53,079 bases of DNA from Acidimicrobiaceae bacterium (lineage in GTDB: Bacteria > Actinomycetota > Acidimicrobiia > Acidimicrobiales > RAAP-2): positions 25,092 through 78,170 of the forward strand of contig PKXA01000031.1 of NCBI GenBank assembly GCA_003133325.1, written 5' to 3'. The position numbers and the translations under genes are program-made. Within the stretch, counting starts at the first letter, position 1. Every line of letters begins with the position of its first letter. Below the pieces are notes generated by a model, which saw only the letters and a list, made by a program, of their open reading frames with translations, had not been told where the DNA came from and did no database searches. Positions 23,046 to 32,230 of this stretch are shown in pieces.

Positions 23046-24599
23046 TCAGATCTTCTCGCGACCTTCCCAGTAGGGGCCGCGCAGCTTACGCTTGTAGAGC
23101 TTCCCGTTGGGGTCGCGGGGCATCTCGTCGGTGAAGTCGATCGACCTGGGCGTCTTGAACCTCGCCAGCTTGTCGGTGCAGAAGGCGAGGATGTCAGCGG
23201 CCAGTTCGGGCGACGTCTCGAAGCCATCGGCCGGCTCGACCACGGCTTTCACCTCCTCGCCCCAGTCGTCGTTCGGGATGCCGAAGACGGCCACGTCGCC
23301 GACGCCGGGGTGCATCAAGAGCACGTTCTCGATCTCGACCGGGTAGATGTTGGCTCCACCCGAGATGATCATGTCGATCTTGCGGTCCCGCAGGAAGAGG
23401 TAGCCGTCCTCGTCGATGAGCCCGACGTCGCCCACGGTGAAGAACTTCCCGATGCGGTTCTCCTTGGTCTTGTCGTCGTCCTTGTGGTACTCGAAGTCGC
23501 CGGTCTGCATCGACATGTAGACGGTACCGATCACCCCGGGCTCGGTGACCTGATTGCCCTCGTCGTCGAAGATGGCGATCTCCGAGATGGGCCAGGCCTT
23601 ACCCACTGTCCCCGGCTTGGCCAGCCACTCCTCGGTGTTGACGACGGTGCCGCCGCCCTCCGACGCCGCGTAGTACTCGTCGATCACAGGGCCCCACCAC
23701 TCGATCATCTTGTGCTTGACGTCGATCGGGCAGGGAGCGGCGGCGTGGATCATGTGACGGAGCGACGACAGGTCATAGCGGATGCGGACGTCCTCGGGGA
23801 GCGCCAGCAGGCGGTTGAACTGGGTGGGCACCATGTGCGACGTCGTCACCTTGTAGCGCTCGATGAGGCGCAGCATCTCCTCGGGGAGCCACTTGTCCAT
23901 CACCACCAGGGTGTGCCCGAAGTGGATGGAGGCACCACCGAAGCGGAGCACGGCGGTGTGGTAGAGCGGCGAGCCGACGATGTGGACGTTGTCGTCCTGG
24001 GGGTTGATACCGAAGAGGAACAAGATGCCACCGAGCCCGAGTGCCGCCTCCTCGGGGGTGGCACCCGAGAGGGCCCGGTGGACGCCCTTGGGGTTGCCGG
24101 TGGTCCCCGAGGTGTAGTTCATGACGTCGCCGATGGTGCGGCCCTCGGGGAGGGTGGTGGGCTGGACATCGCGCACCCGTGCATAGGAGTTGAAGCCGAT
24201 GATCTCGCCGACGGCCAGGCAGGCCGTCCCGGGGATCTCGGCCTCGTCGGCCGCGTCGACACAGGCGTCGGCGAACCGCTCGTGGCCGACGAAGACCTTG
24301 GCCCCGGAGTCCGAAAGGATGTAGGCGATCTCGGATGCCACCAGGTGGTGGTTGATGGGCACCAGGTACCAACCGGCCTGCAGTGCGGCCAGGTACACCT
24401 CGATCATCTCGGTGCAGTTGGGCAGCACCGTGGCCACTACGTCGCCGGGTTTGAGATCGAAGCCCCGCAGGGCGTGGACTACCTGATTGGCCCGGCCCAG
24501 GAGCCCGCCGGCGCTGAGCTCGGTACCGTCTGGGGCCACGAGGGCCAGGTGATCGGGGTCCTCCTGGGCCAACGCCCAAAATCCGAGATCGCCCATCAT
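23046..24599 (-). CDS. Fatty-acyl-CoA synthetase (AMP-forming, FadD-type)
   Basis: A 517-residue acyl-adenylating ligase that activates a carboxylic acid with ATP and CoA. Signatures: the P-loop MNYTSGTTGNPKGV (about residues 160-173), DEYYAASEGGGTVV (A5-like), GDVGLIDEDGYLFLRDRKID (A7/A8), IISGGANIYPVEIE, and the C-terminal PNGKLYKRKLRG with the catalytic Lys. The length is normal. ATG 24599 has a strong AGGAGG site. The chain length or ring specificity cannot be told. A KstR-like palindrome lies about 170 bp upstream, compatible with control of lipid or sterol catabolism. It is flanked by a relic and by acyl-lipid genes (PlsC-type, patatin). Confidence 0.93.
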   Translation of the reverse strand: MMGDLGFWALAQEDPDHLALVAPDGTELSAGGLLGRANQVVHALRGFDLKPGDVVATVLPNCTEMIEVYLAALQAGWYLVPINHHLVASEIAYILSDSGAKVFVGHERFADACVDAADEAEIPGTACLAVGEIIGFNSYARVRDVQPTTLPEGRTIGDVMNYTSGTTGNPKGVHRALSGATPEEAALGLGGILFLFGINPQDDNVHIVGSPLYHTAVLRFGGASIHFGHTLVVMDKWLPEEMLRLIERYKVTTSHMVPTQFNRLLALPEDVRIRYDLSSLRHMIHAAAPCPIDVKHKMIEWWGPVIDEYYAASEGGGTVVNTEEWLAKPGTVGKAWPISEIAIFDDEGNQVTEPGVIGTVYMSMQTGDFEYHKDDDKTKENRIGKFFTVGDVGLIDEDGYLFLRDRKIDMIISGGANIYPVEIENVLLMHPGVGDVAVFGIPNDDWGEEVKAVVEPADGFETSPELAADILAFCTDKLARFKTPRSIDFTDEMPRDPNGKLYKRKLRGPYWEGREKI

Positions 24600-25219
24600 T
24601 CCTCCTGTTCACACCCCGATCGGGGCACCGACTGAGACGGGTGCGTGGGGGACGACCCGATTATTCAGCGGACCTGCCTACGCTGTCCCGGCGCCGGTGG
24701 CCCGACTGGAGTTGCTCGGATTGCACCGACACGCTGGGTGGCGCCCACCCGTTGCCGCACGCTAGAACATGTTCTCGTATTCGGTCAACCCCCGGCCACT
24801 CGGCACACCTCGACCCCGCGTGATCCGTTTCGCGAGACTCACCACGTTGGTCCGTCTCGTTTGGTCGCCCTCGGTCTGCTCGCCGAGAACGGCCCGATGA
24901 ACGGCCTGATGCTCCGCCGGGAAGCCGGGGCGGGACACGTCGAGTTCTGCGGCGGGGCGAGTCCTTGGCACTACTTCTGACGTGTTGTGAGCCACCTGTC
25001 GAGAAGCAGATCCCTGCCGATTCGGGCGCGGCGGGCTTACAGACCGGGCCGCCATGGCGCCCTCGTTCCGTAGGCCCTGTATTGCTGCATGCGCGGATAC
25101 AGTTGGGTTCCTCATGGGGGTCGCCGGTGGTGCACCTACCGGGATCGGAACCTGCAGGACGCCCAGTTAGCCTTCCCACGGCGACATTGGCGCCGGTCAC
25201 GGTGCATAGTTGATGAGTA
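24600..25219. other. 620-bp non-coding region between fadD-type and plsC-type genes
   Basis: Divergent upstream region of the acyl-CoA ligase (minus) and the acyltransferase (plus). No frame has recognisable coding features. The only notable element is the palindrome at 24763-24776. Confidence 0.55.
24763..24776. promoter_or_regulatory. TetR/KstR-like palindromic operator candidate
   Basis: The sequence TAGAACATGTTCTC contains the perfect palindrome GAACATGTTC and fits the actinobacterial KstR pattern TNNAACNNGTTNNA at all fixed positions except the last. It sits between the divergent acyl-CoA ligase and acyltransferase genes. KstR controls steroid and lipid catabolism in mycobacteria. No KstR-like gene is in this window, so the assignment is tentative. 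Confidence 0.4.
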
Positions 25220-26047
25220 GTGGACAGCAGCAACACCACAGATGCCCAGGTGGGGTCCGCCCGTGACCCGGCGTTTCTTCGGGTCGCTCGACCGATCCTC
25301 GAACGTTTTGCGTCCTACTTCCGACCAGAGGTGAGGGGGTTCGAGCGGCTACCACAGCGGGGGCCCTTCCTGGTGGTGGGCAACCATTCGGGAGGCCAGA
25401 TGCCACCGGACCTTCCCGTCCTGTTGACCGCGTGGTGGCGTGAACGAGGCGAAGACGAGCCTGTTTACGCACTGTTCCACTCCTTTTTCTTAGGGCTTCC
25501 AGGTCTGGGTCCGATGATGGCGCGAGCTGGCGCGGTCGAGGCCGGGCCGGTCGAGGCGGAGGCGATCCTTCGAGGCGGAGGAATCCTTATCGACTACCCG
25601 GGTGGTGACTTTGAGGTCTTCCGACCCTGGTGGGAGCGGAACCGCATCGAGTTCGGCGATCGCACAGGCGTCGTCCGTCTTGCACTGCGAACACGGGTTC
25701 CGGTAGTTCCCGCAGTCTCAATTGGCGCCCACGAGACGGTCATCGTTCTTGCGCGAGGGGAGCGCCTCGCAAAGCGGCTTGGCCTCGACCGGATGTTCCG
25801 CATCAAGGTGATGCCTCTGGTGCTCGGACCGCCCTTTGGTGTCGTTCCTGGGGGGATCCCGACGTGGCCTCTTCCTGCGAAGATCACGGTGGAACTGTGC
25901 GAGCCAATCGATTGGTCGTCTCGGTACGGACCTGAGGCGGCGGAGGACGAAGTCGTCGTCCGTGATTGCTACAAGGAACTTACGGACACGATGCAGGCAG
26001 CACTCGACCGACTCGCGACTGAACGCCGGTTTCCCATCATCGGATAG
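25220..26047 (+). CDS. PlsC-type 1-acylglycerol-3-phosphate acyltransferase family protein
   Basis: A 275-residue acyltransferase. Motif I is NHSGGQMPPD (catalytic His with the Asp five residues on), and motif III-like is DYPGGDFEVFRP, where most family members have FPEG or YPGG. VVPAVSIGAHET is motif IV. There is no clear transmembrane helix, so it is probably membrane-associated. It probably esterifies lysophospholipid or glycolipid acceptors. The start is GTG 25220. It is divergent from the acyl-CoA ligase, which could provide its acyl-CoA. Confidence 0.87.
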   Translation: MDSSNTTDAQVGSARDPAFLRVARPILERFASYFRPEVRGFERLPQRGPFLVVGNHSGGQMPPDLPVLLTAWWRERGEDEPVYALFHSFFLGLPGLGPMMARAGAVEAGPVEAEAILRGGGILIDYPGGDFEVFRPWWERNRIEFGDRTGVVRLALRTRVPVVPAVSIGAHETVIVLARGERLAKRLGLDRMFRIKVMPLVLGPPFGVVPGGIPTWPLPAKITVELCEPIDWSSRYGPEAAEDEVVVRDCYKELTDTMQAALDRLATERRFPIIG

Positions 26048-26259
26048 CTGGTCGTCGTTGAGAGCTGGGCCGGTGCGGGTGTAGCGCATCATGCCGGCTC
26101 AGTAACTCGTGCCTTCTGCTTCAAACCCCTGGGGCTTGTTGTCGCGAGCGCCGTTCACCGGCCTCGTCTCGGCGGCTTCCGGATCGGCCCATACGTCTGT
26201 CGACCTTGATGAGCAAAACGTTGCCTGCCGGGGCACGCCGGACGGGTGGGCAAGCAGGC

Positions 26260-27186
26260 ATGTGGGACACTGCGGCGATGCGTGACGCAACAGGCACCGG
26301 CACCCGGGCACTGGTGTTGGGCGGCGGCGGTGTTGCTGGCATCGCCTGGGAGATCGGCCTGCTGGCGCGCTTGGCGGCGCTGGGGACCGACTTGGCTGCC
26401 GGCGCCGACCTGGTGGTGGGCACGTCTGCCGGGGCCTGTGTCGGCGCGCTGGTCGCCGGTGAGTCCGGGTATGACGCGCTGATCGCAGCCCAGCGGCTCC
26501 CGGCCGGTCAGACCAGGGAGCGTGTGCCCGAGTTCGATCTCAATCTGATGATGGAGATCTTCGGCCTCATGACGACGGTGCAAAAGGACCCCGCTGCGGC
26601 GCGTCGGCAGATCGGGACGCTGGCCACGGCTGCGGCCACGGTGGCCGAGGCCGAGCGGCGCGAGATCATCGCCTCGCGACTGCCGAGCGAAGAATGGCCG
26701 GCACGGTCACTCGTCGTCACGGCGGTCGATGCCCGAACCGGGGAGCGAGTTACCTTCGACAGGTCGTCGCCCCTGTCATTGGTCGACGCCGTGGCGGCCA
26801 GCTGTGCCGTACCGGGCATCTGGCCCCCGGTGACTATCGGGGGCCGCCAGTACATCGACGGCGGCATCTACTCGGTCACCAACACCGATCTGGCCGAGGG
26901 CCATCACCGGATCATCGTGCTGTGCCCAGTGGCCATGGGGCCGGGAGCCCCGGACGCAGCGTGGGGAGAAGCCGCTTTGCCAGGCGACGGGTCCCTGACC
27001 ATCGTGGCCGACGCCGAGTCCCTTGCGGCATTCGGGCCCAACCTGCTTGACCCGGCCAGCCGAGGGGCCGCCCTGGAGGCGGGGATGCGCCAGGCCGACG
27101 AGGTGACTGCGGTCGTGCGGAGCTACTGGACCGAGGCCGCCACGCCGACCGGCGATCAATCGGGGGGTCCCAACAGCCGGTCGTAG
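26260..27186 (+). CDS. Patatin-like phospholipase
   Basis: About 308 residues. The oxyanion-hole motif is LVLGGGGVAGIAWEIGLL, the nucleophile elbow GTSAGA, and the catalytic Asp is in the DGG of YIDGGIYSVTN, the complete Ser-Asp dyad set. The frame is open further upstream to 26206. ATG 26260 or 26278 is more likely because homology begins just after, but neither has a good ribosome site. No signal peptide. It would hydrolyse acyl esters of lipids. It lies downstream of the acyltransferase on the same strand, about 210 bp away. Confidence 0.9.
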   Translation: MWDTAAMRDATGTGTRALVLGGGGVAGIAWEIGLLARLAALGTDLAAGADLVVGTSAGACVGALVAGESGYDALIAAQRLPAGQTRERVPEFDLNLMMEIFGLMTTVQKDPAAARRQIGTLATAAATVAEAERREIIASRLPSEEWPARSLVVTAVDARTGERVTFDRSSPLSLVDAVAASCAVPGIWPPVTIGGRQYIDGGIYSVTNTDLAEGHHRIIVLCPVAMGPGAPDAAWGEAALPGDGSLTIVADAESLAAFGPNLLDPASRGAALEAGMRQADEVTAVVRSYWTEAATPTGDQSGGPNSRS

Positions 27187-27351
27187 ATGACGACCGGTGA
27201 TCCGGGCAGAGGCACCAAGGGGGACTTCGGCTCCGGGCCGGGGATGGCCTTGATCCGTTCTCACGGTTGGACGTGCCCGGCTGCAACCCAGGCCAGGCCG
27301 TAGACCGCCAACGTTGCTCGATACCGCCTTCGACAACGCCGTGGCGGATTG

Positions 27352-28236
27352 TCAGCCGGTGACAGATACGCTCACTTCGAAGAGGCGGCTCGGTGCGAGG
27401 CATGCGGGATAGCAGTTCGGGTTGTCCGTTGCTGTCACTGTTGCCTCGCCGGGCCCGGCGGCGACAAACCTGGCACTCGCCGTGCTGCCCGATGAAGTGG
27501 ACATTGGCTGGAGTGCCCCTTGGTCGGAGGATGCCGGCTTGGTCCAGGTGTAGCTGGACGGCCCCGACAGTTCCACATCGAGCTGGTCGTCTCTGTGCAT
27601 GGTGTAGCTGTGACCACTATCTGCGTCTGTCACGGCAATGGTCTGGGACGGAGCCGGGCGATGGGTGATGGTGAGGCGGAGGCTCCACAGGCGTGCCAGG
27701 GCAGGGCAGGGTTGGCCTGGCGCACAGGCCAGCGTTCCGACCGCGGTCACGGTCGCTTGGCCGATCGCGGTGGCGTACAAGTCGGCAGTAAGCCCGCCGC
27801 TTGATCGACGCTGAACCCCGGCCACCTGTACGACGTCGGAATCGCTTTTGGGGTCATCCCAATGAAAGCCGGGGTCGAGCACGATGTGGACGGTGGACCC
27901 GACATGTGCCGTTGCCGCACAAGGTCCGATTCGGGACGTGACGACGACGTCCGGGCTCGTCACCACTCCACAAGGTGGAGCCGCTGGCTCGGTTGTCGTG
28001 GCAGCGCTGTTGGTGGAGCTGCTCGTACTGGGGTTACCGGACGGTGGCACTGGCGGATTTGCACACGCGGCCAGCAGAGCCACCAAGGCAGCGAATGTGA
28101 AGAGCCCAAGGAGACGGCCACGGGCGGTTCGCAACGTGACACCCACAACTGCAGTCAAGCACCCAACAGCCTCCCGAGCTCGCTCGTGCCAATCGGTCGG
28201 GAATGCTTGATGCTGCGATGTGGACCGCACCTTCAT
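27352..28236 (-). CDS. Predicted lipoprotein with Thr/Ser-rich linker
   Basis: A secreted lipoprotein. The hydrophobic segment LLGLFTFAALVALLAAC ends in a lipobox (LAAC), after which comes a low-complexity linker NPSTSSSTNSAATTTEPAAP and then a beta-rich domain with paired cysteines (PPCGVVTSPDVVV, IGPC, LACAPGQPC, NCYPAC). From ATG 28236 the Cys is residue 58, long for a signal peptide. A GTG at 28146 would put it at 28 and is plausible. The fold is reminiscent of small beta-sandwich proteins but I recognise no family. It stands alone and its function is unknown. Confidence 0.75.
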   Translation of the reverse strand: MKVRSTSQHQAFPTDWHERAREAVGCLTAVVGVTLRTARGRLLGLFTFAALVALLAACANPPVPPSGNPSTSSSTNSAATTTEPAAPPCGVVTSPDVVVTSRIGPCAATAHVGSTVHIVLDPGFHWDDPKSDSDVVQVAGVQRRSSGGLTADLYATAIGQATVTAVGTLACAPGQPCPALARLWSLRLTITHRPAPSQTIAVTDADSGHSYTMHRDDQLDVELSGPSSYTWTKPASSDQGALQPMSTSSGSTASARFVAAGPGEATVTATDNPNCYPACLAPSRLFEVSVSVTG

Positions 28237-28916
28237 CTATCCACCGTGTCGAATGGGCGTCCCCCTGTCCATGGCAGATCATCCCATCTGCGTTGCCAAG
28301 CTCACAATGGGCTAGGGCTGGGGCCATCTCCACGCCAGACGGCTCTCGGAAGACATGGCTCAACTGAATGTCGAGCAAGGTGAGCAGTGAGTAAAGGTCA
28401 GAGGTGTTCGATCCCCATTCGCCGGGCGTCGTCCATCTCGAGGCGTTCTGGACCGACCCGGTCGCAACTACGGCGGACATCGGCCCCACCGCTCCCTTGC
28501 TCAGCACCCGCCGCTTGGCGTGAGCAAGACGCCGTTACGGACCAACGATCCGGATCCTGGGCGACTACGCCGGAGCTACATACTCGGCGTACTCGTCAGC
28601 GAGTACCGGCTGGTGGCGTGAGCTGGGCGAATGGGTTTCTCGGCACTGACACGCTGGACCGGCACTTCGCATCGACGGAAGCATTCGTCGCCTCGATCCT
28701 AAATCTGATGAGCTCCGCCTCGGAACGGGATGTATCCGCCGGCACCCGTTCGACGACGACACCGATCAAGAGTTCGTCGCCGTTGTCGTCGACTGGCGCG
28801 GCCTCCTGGCCGGCGCGAAATGTGGCATCAATCTCCAGTCCAGCCACATAGCCCGGATAGCCTCTAAAGGAGGGCTCGCCACGGGCCCGGCCGACAGGGA
28901 CGTGTAGACAAGGGTC
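28237..28916. other. 680-bp region without a convincing gene
   Basis: Several frames are open on both strands. The best is on the minus strand around 28596-28865 and encodes a balanced, soluble-looking peptide (GLEIDATFRAGQEAAPVDDN; ELLIGVVVERVPADTSRSEA), but it has no credible start and no known motif, and its extension overlaps the start of the next plus-strand gene. It may be a small or decayed gene. Nothing else stands out. Confidence 0.35.
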
Positions 28917-31013
28917 ATGGAACGCCAGACGCGAAGCCAACGCCGACTGCGGCGGCGCCGACGCCGGACCGCCGCCATTGGCGTGCTCGCCGTGCTGGTG
29001 CTGGTCGGCGTCGTCTTCGTGTCGTGCTTGGGCGGCAGTTCGACGACGTCAACCACCACGACGAAGCCCAGCTCCGGCACCAACAACCCAGGCCACAGCA
29101 CTGAACCGCCCTCCATCGAAGCCGGTGTCGAGCCATGGCAACTGCAGGCGCCGTTGTCGCGCGAGGCCGTGGTGGCCAATGGGCCGGGCCTCACCGTGCT
29201 CGGCGGTATCACCCCGGCCGGCTCGTCGGTCGCCGGCGTTTACACGGTCGATCCGGCCACGGGCGCCCATGCCGCCGCCGGGACGTTGCCCGACGCCGTG
29301 CACGACGGGGCCGGTGCCGCGCTCGGATCCTCCACCTTCGTCTTCGGTGGCGGGTCTCCGACCACGGTCGCCAACGTGCAGTCGATCGCCACTCCTGCCA
29401 ACCCGCCGAGCGGATCCCCGACGGGGGCGGTCGCCGGCCGGCTGCCGCAGCCTCGTTCCGACCTGGCGGCGACCACCGTCACCGTCGGGAAGACGACGAC
29501 GGCCTATCTCGTCGGGGGATACGACGGGACGACATACCTGCCCGGGGTGCTGTCCACCACAGACGGGTCACACTATTCGTCGGTGGTGGACTTACCCGTG
29601 CCGGTCCGGTACCCGGCGGTTACCGCGCTGAATGGCAACGTCTATGCCTTTGGAGGCCAGACGGCGGCGCCCGGGAGTGCCACCACGGCCACCGACGCCA
29701 TTCAACGGATCGACCCCGCCACGCATCGGGCCACCGTGGTCGGGCACTTGCCCCAGACCCTCTACGGTGCGGCGGCGTTCGTCATCCTCGGCACCATCTA
29801 CGTCGCCGGCGGCCAGAGCCCCGCAGGGCCGACGCTCACCCAGATATACGCGTATGTCCCCTCGACGGGCAAGGTGCTCGATGCCGGGCTCCTCCCCCAG
29901 GCGGTGGGCTTCGGGGGCTATGCCACAGTTGGATCGGGGACGTCGGCCATTGGATACATCGTGGGCGGCGAGGTGGCCGCCCAATCCGGAAACGACCAGG
30001 CGGGGGTGGCTTCCGGCTCGCTCCAGACCGTCCTCTCGCTGCGGCCGAGCCCCTACGGGGGACCGGCCGGCGGTTCGGCCGCGGGCGCCCCGTTCTCGGG
30101 CAAGCTGCTGGTGGCCGATCGGGGCAACGACCGGCTACTCGTCATGGACCCGGCCCGCAACCTTCAGTGGCAGTACCCCTCGGCCACCATGCCGGCCCCT
30201 CCGGGCGGCTTCTACTTTCCCGATGACGCATTCTTCTTCGACCACGGCACGGGGATCATCTCCAACCAGGAGGACAACCACACCATCGTGGAGATCGGCT
30301 ACCCCTCGGGTGCGATCCTGTGGCAGTACGGGCACCCGGGCCAACCCGGCTCGGCGCCGGGATATCTGAACCAGCCCGACGACGCCTACCTGCTGAAGAA
30401 CGGCACGATCACCGTGGCCGACGCCTCCAACAACAGGATCCTGTTCCTCTCTCAGCAGAAGCAGGTGACCGGTCAGATCGGCAATGGTGCTGACGCCCAC
30501 GTACCCGGCACGTCCATCGCCTATCCCAACGGCGATACCCCGCTCGCCGATGGCAACGTCCTGGTGTCCGAGATCCACGGCTCGTGGATCGACGAGTACA
30601 CCCCGAGCGGACATCCGGTGTGGAGCGTCCAATTCCCGACTGTGAACTACCCGTCGGACCCCCAACAACTCGGGCCCGACCTGTACCTGATGACCGACTA
30701 CGACCCGCCGGCAGAGGGACGGGTCCTTGAGTTCGACCGCGAGGGGAAGATCTCCGAGTCGTACGATGTCACGGTGGGCGACGGCATGCTGAAGAAGCCG
30801 TCACTGGCCGAGCGGCTCCCCAACGGGCTCATCCTCGTCAATGACGACTACCGCGACCGTGTCGTCGCCATCGACCCGGCCATCAACTCGATCGTGTGGC
30901 AGTACGGCCTGACCGACAAGCCGGGAACGGCACCGGGGCTGCTCTCGATTCCCGACGGTTTCGATCTGCTCCTGGCCAACGGCACTACTCCGACCCATCT
31001 CCAGACCGGCTGA
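28917..31013 (+). CDS. Membrane-anchored Kelch/NHL-like beta-propeller protein
   Basis: 698 residues. An Arg-rich N-terminus (QRRLRRRRRRT) precedes one transmembrane helix AAIGVLAVLVLVGVVFVSCL and a Thr/Ser/Pro linker, so the bulk is probably extracellular. Residues about 85-385 hold Kelch-like repeats (NVYAFGGQ, TIYVAGGQ, YLVGGYDG). Residues about 390-690 hold repeats such as LLVADRGNDRLLVMDPARN, TITVADASNNRILFL, GLILVNDDYRDRVVAIDP and two WQYG motifs, an NHL/PQQ-like propeller. Two propellers in one chain suggest binding or surface roles rather than catalysis. ATG 28917 starts immediately at the Arg-rich segment. Confidence 0.88.
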   Translation: MERQTRSQRRLRRRRRRTAAIGVLAVLVLVGVVFVSCLGGSSTTSTTTTKPSSGTNNPGHSTEPPSIEAGVEPWQLQAPLSREAVVANGPGLTVLGGITPAGSSVAGVYTVDPATGAHAAAGTLPDAVHDGAGAALGSSTFVFGGGSPTTVANVQSIATPANPPSGSPTGAVAGRLPQPRSDLAATTVTVGKTTTAYLVGGYDGTTYLPGVLSTTDGSHYSSVVDLPVPVRYPAVTALNGNVYAFGGQTAAPGSATTATDAIQRIDPATHRATVVGHLPQTLYGAAAFVILGTIYVAGGQSPAGPTLTQIYAYVPSTGKVLDAGLLPQAVGFGGYATVGSGTSAIGYIVGGEVAAQSGNDQAGVASGSLQTVLSLRPSPYGGPAGGSAAGAPFSGKLLVADRGNDRLLVMDPARNLQWQYPSATMPAPPGGFYFPDDAFFFDHGTGIISNQEDNHTIVEIGYPSGAILWQYGHPGQPGSAPGYLNQPDDAYLLKNGTITVADASNNRILFLSQQKQVTGQIGNGADAHVPGTSIAYPNGDTPLADGNVLVSEIHGSWIDEYTPSGHPVWSVQFPTVNYPSDPQQLGPDLYLMTDYDPPAEGRVLEFDREGKISESYDVTVGDGMLKKPSLAERLPNGLILVNDDYRDRVVAIDPAINSIVWQYGLTDKPGTAPGLLSIPDGFDLLLANGTTPTHLQTG

Positions 31014-31150
31014 TGGGCCAGGAGGTCTGGGGATGCTGTTGGTCACCAGTGCCGTAAGGGCCTGTGGCGTGCATATACCCGAACGCGGCTTGATCGGGCC
31101 CGGTGCCTGCGGCAGCCCCTCGGATCCTGGCCCTCTCGTTTCCATTCCGT

Positions 31151-31666
31151 ATGGTCCATCGATCCTCCGAGGTTCTTCGGGTTCATCGTCTCAACGCCAC
31201 CGAGAGAGACGCCGAGATCATCGTGCTCCGTCACCAGGTCCAGGAGCTGCAGCGAGGTACGCCGCGTCCCCGGTTCACCCTGGCTGATCGGGCATTCCTC
31301 ACCCTTGCCGGTGGTCTCCTTCCCCGCCACCGGTGGTCTCCCCTGATCGTGACGACGGCGACGGTGTCAGCCTCGGAGCGGAAGATCGTCGGGAAGCGTT
31401 GGAACCATCCGCATCGGGGACCCGGCCGTCTTCCGATTCCCGATGAGCAGGTCGAGCTGATCTGTCGACTGGCACGGGAGGATCCGCGGTGGGGCGAGCT
31501 GCGATCGTGGGCAAGCTGGCCGAGATCGGCATGACGGTGTCTACCGCCTCCGTGCCCAACGTGCTGCGCCGCCAACACCAGCACTTGGCGCCGCCCTGGG
31601 AACAACTCGCTATCGCGGTGTTCGAGGAACAAGTCGTCGACGATCTGCTCGACGAGTTGAGCTGAC
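31151..31666 (+). mobile_element. Integrase-core transposase remnant next to tRNA-Lys
   Basis: The frame from about 31151 encodes EIIVLRHQVQELQRGTPRPR, FTLADRAFLTLAGGLLPRHR and PGRLPIPDEQVELICRLARE, followed by DPRWGE, the N-terminal half of an rve-type transposase (normally RLARENPRWGY). Near 31500 the frame shifts, and IVGKLAEIGMTVSTASVPNV, then LRRQHQHLAPPWEQ, continue to a TGA at 31664-31666. The DDE core is absent. It ends 9 bp from the 3' end of a tRNA gene on the opposite strand, which hints at an insertion hot spot. Confidence 0.7.
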
Positions 31667-31675
31667 TCGGATCCC

Positions 31676-31751
31676 TGGTGGGCCGTGCGAGTCTCGATCT
31701 CGCCACCTTGGGATTAAAAGTCCCCTGCTCTACCCGATGAGCTAACGGCCC
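31676..31751 (-). tRNA. tRNA-Lys (anticodon UUU)
   Basis: A 76-nt cloverleaf with encoded CCA: acceptor GGGCCGT/ACGGCCC, D-stem GCTC/GAGC, anticodon loop CTTTTAA (anticodon TTT), T-stem GCGAG/CTCGC. Two oddities: the T-loop reads ATCGAGA, so the almost invariant T54 is A, and the anticodon stem top pair 27-43 is G-A. The gene may still work, but these deviations and the adjacent transposase relic raise the chance that it is a degenerate copy. Confidence 0.85.
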
Positions 31752-32230
31752 ACAGGGAAAGCTACTTGGCCTGGCCACCCCTGAAGCAAGTTGCAGGATG
31801 ATCGCCCCCGATGTGGCCCTTTGCTCTCTCAATGCTCTGCCACTGCTTTCCGTCGGACCGAATTCCCTAAAGCGTTAACATCGTGTTGCCGATGACGCAT
31901 CAGGCCCGTGTGCCGGTAGCGATGCACGCGGCGCACGCCGGTTGTATCAAATGCAGACGTATTCGGGTGCGCGAATCGGGTGAATCGTTCGGCGCGTACC
32001 CGGTGAATAAGATGTTCCGCTGAGCGACTTCGGCGGCTCTGATTCACTGGTTTGACCCGTTTTCATGCCGGAAAGTCCAAATATCGAAAGTTGGCGAAGG
32101 TGGCCCGGTTCCCCTTGCATGGATCAAACCACCGGCGGGGCGTCTTTCCACAACGTGGCGGTCAGGTGGATCCGCCAGCGGACGGCCTCGTACCCGTCAT
32201 GGGCTGGCACCAACAGCTCACGGACTCCGC
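31752..32230. other. 479-bp intergenic region, no gene seen
   Basis: It lies between the tRNA and the secreted repeat protein gene and is relatively AT-rich in places (for example AAATATCGAAAGTTGG near 32085). It probably holds the tRNA promoter and the promoter of the following gene. No RNA gene or repeat was recognised. Confidence 0.5.

Noticed and set aside
22821-24635. Long plus-strand frame antisense to the acyl-CoA ligase
   Set aside because: Composition is typical of a shadow frame (Val/Asp/Gly/His-rich), and the opposite strand encodes a complete adenylating enzyme.
24766-24775. GAACATGTTC as an actinobacterial SOS (LexA) box
   Set aside because: The LexA pattern GAAC-N4-GTTC needs four spacer bases, and only two are present here.
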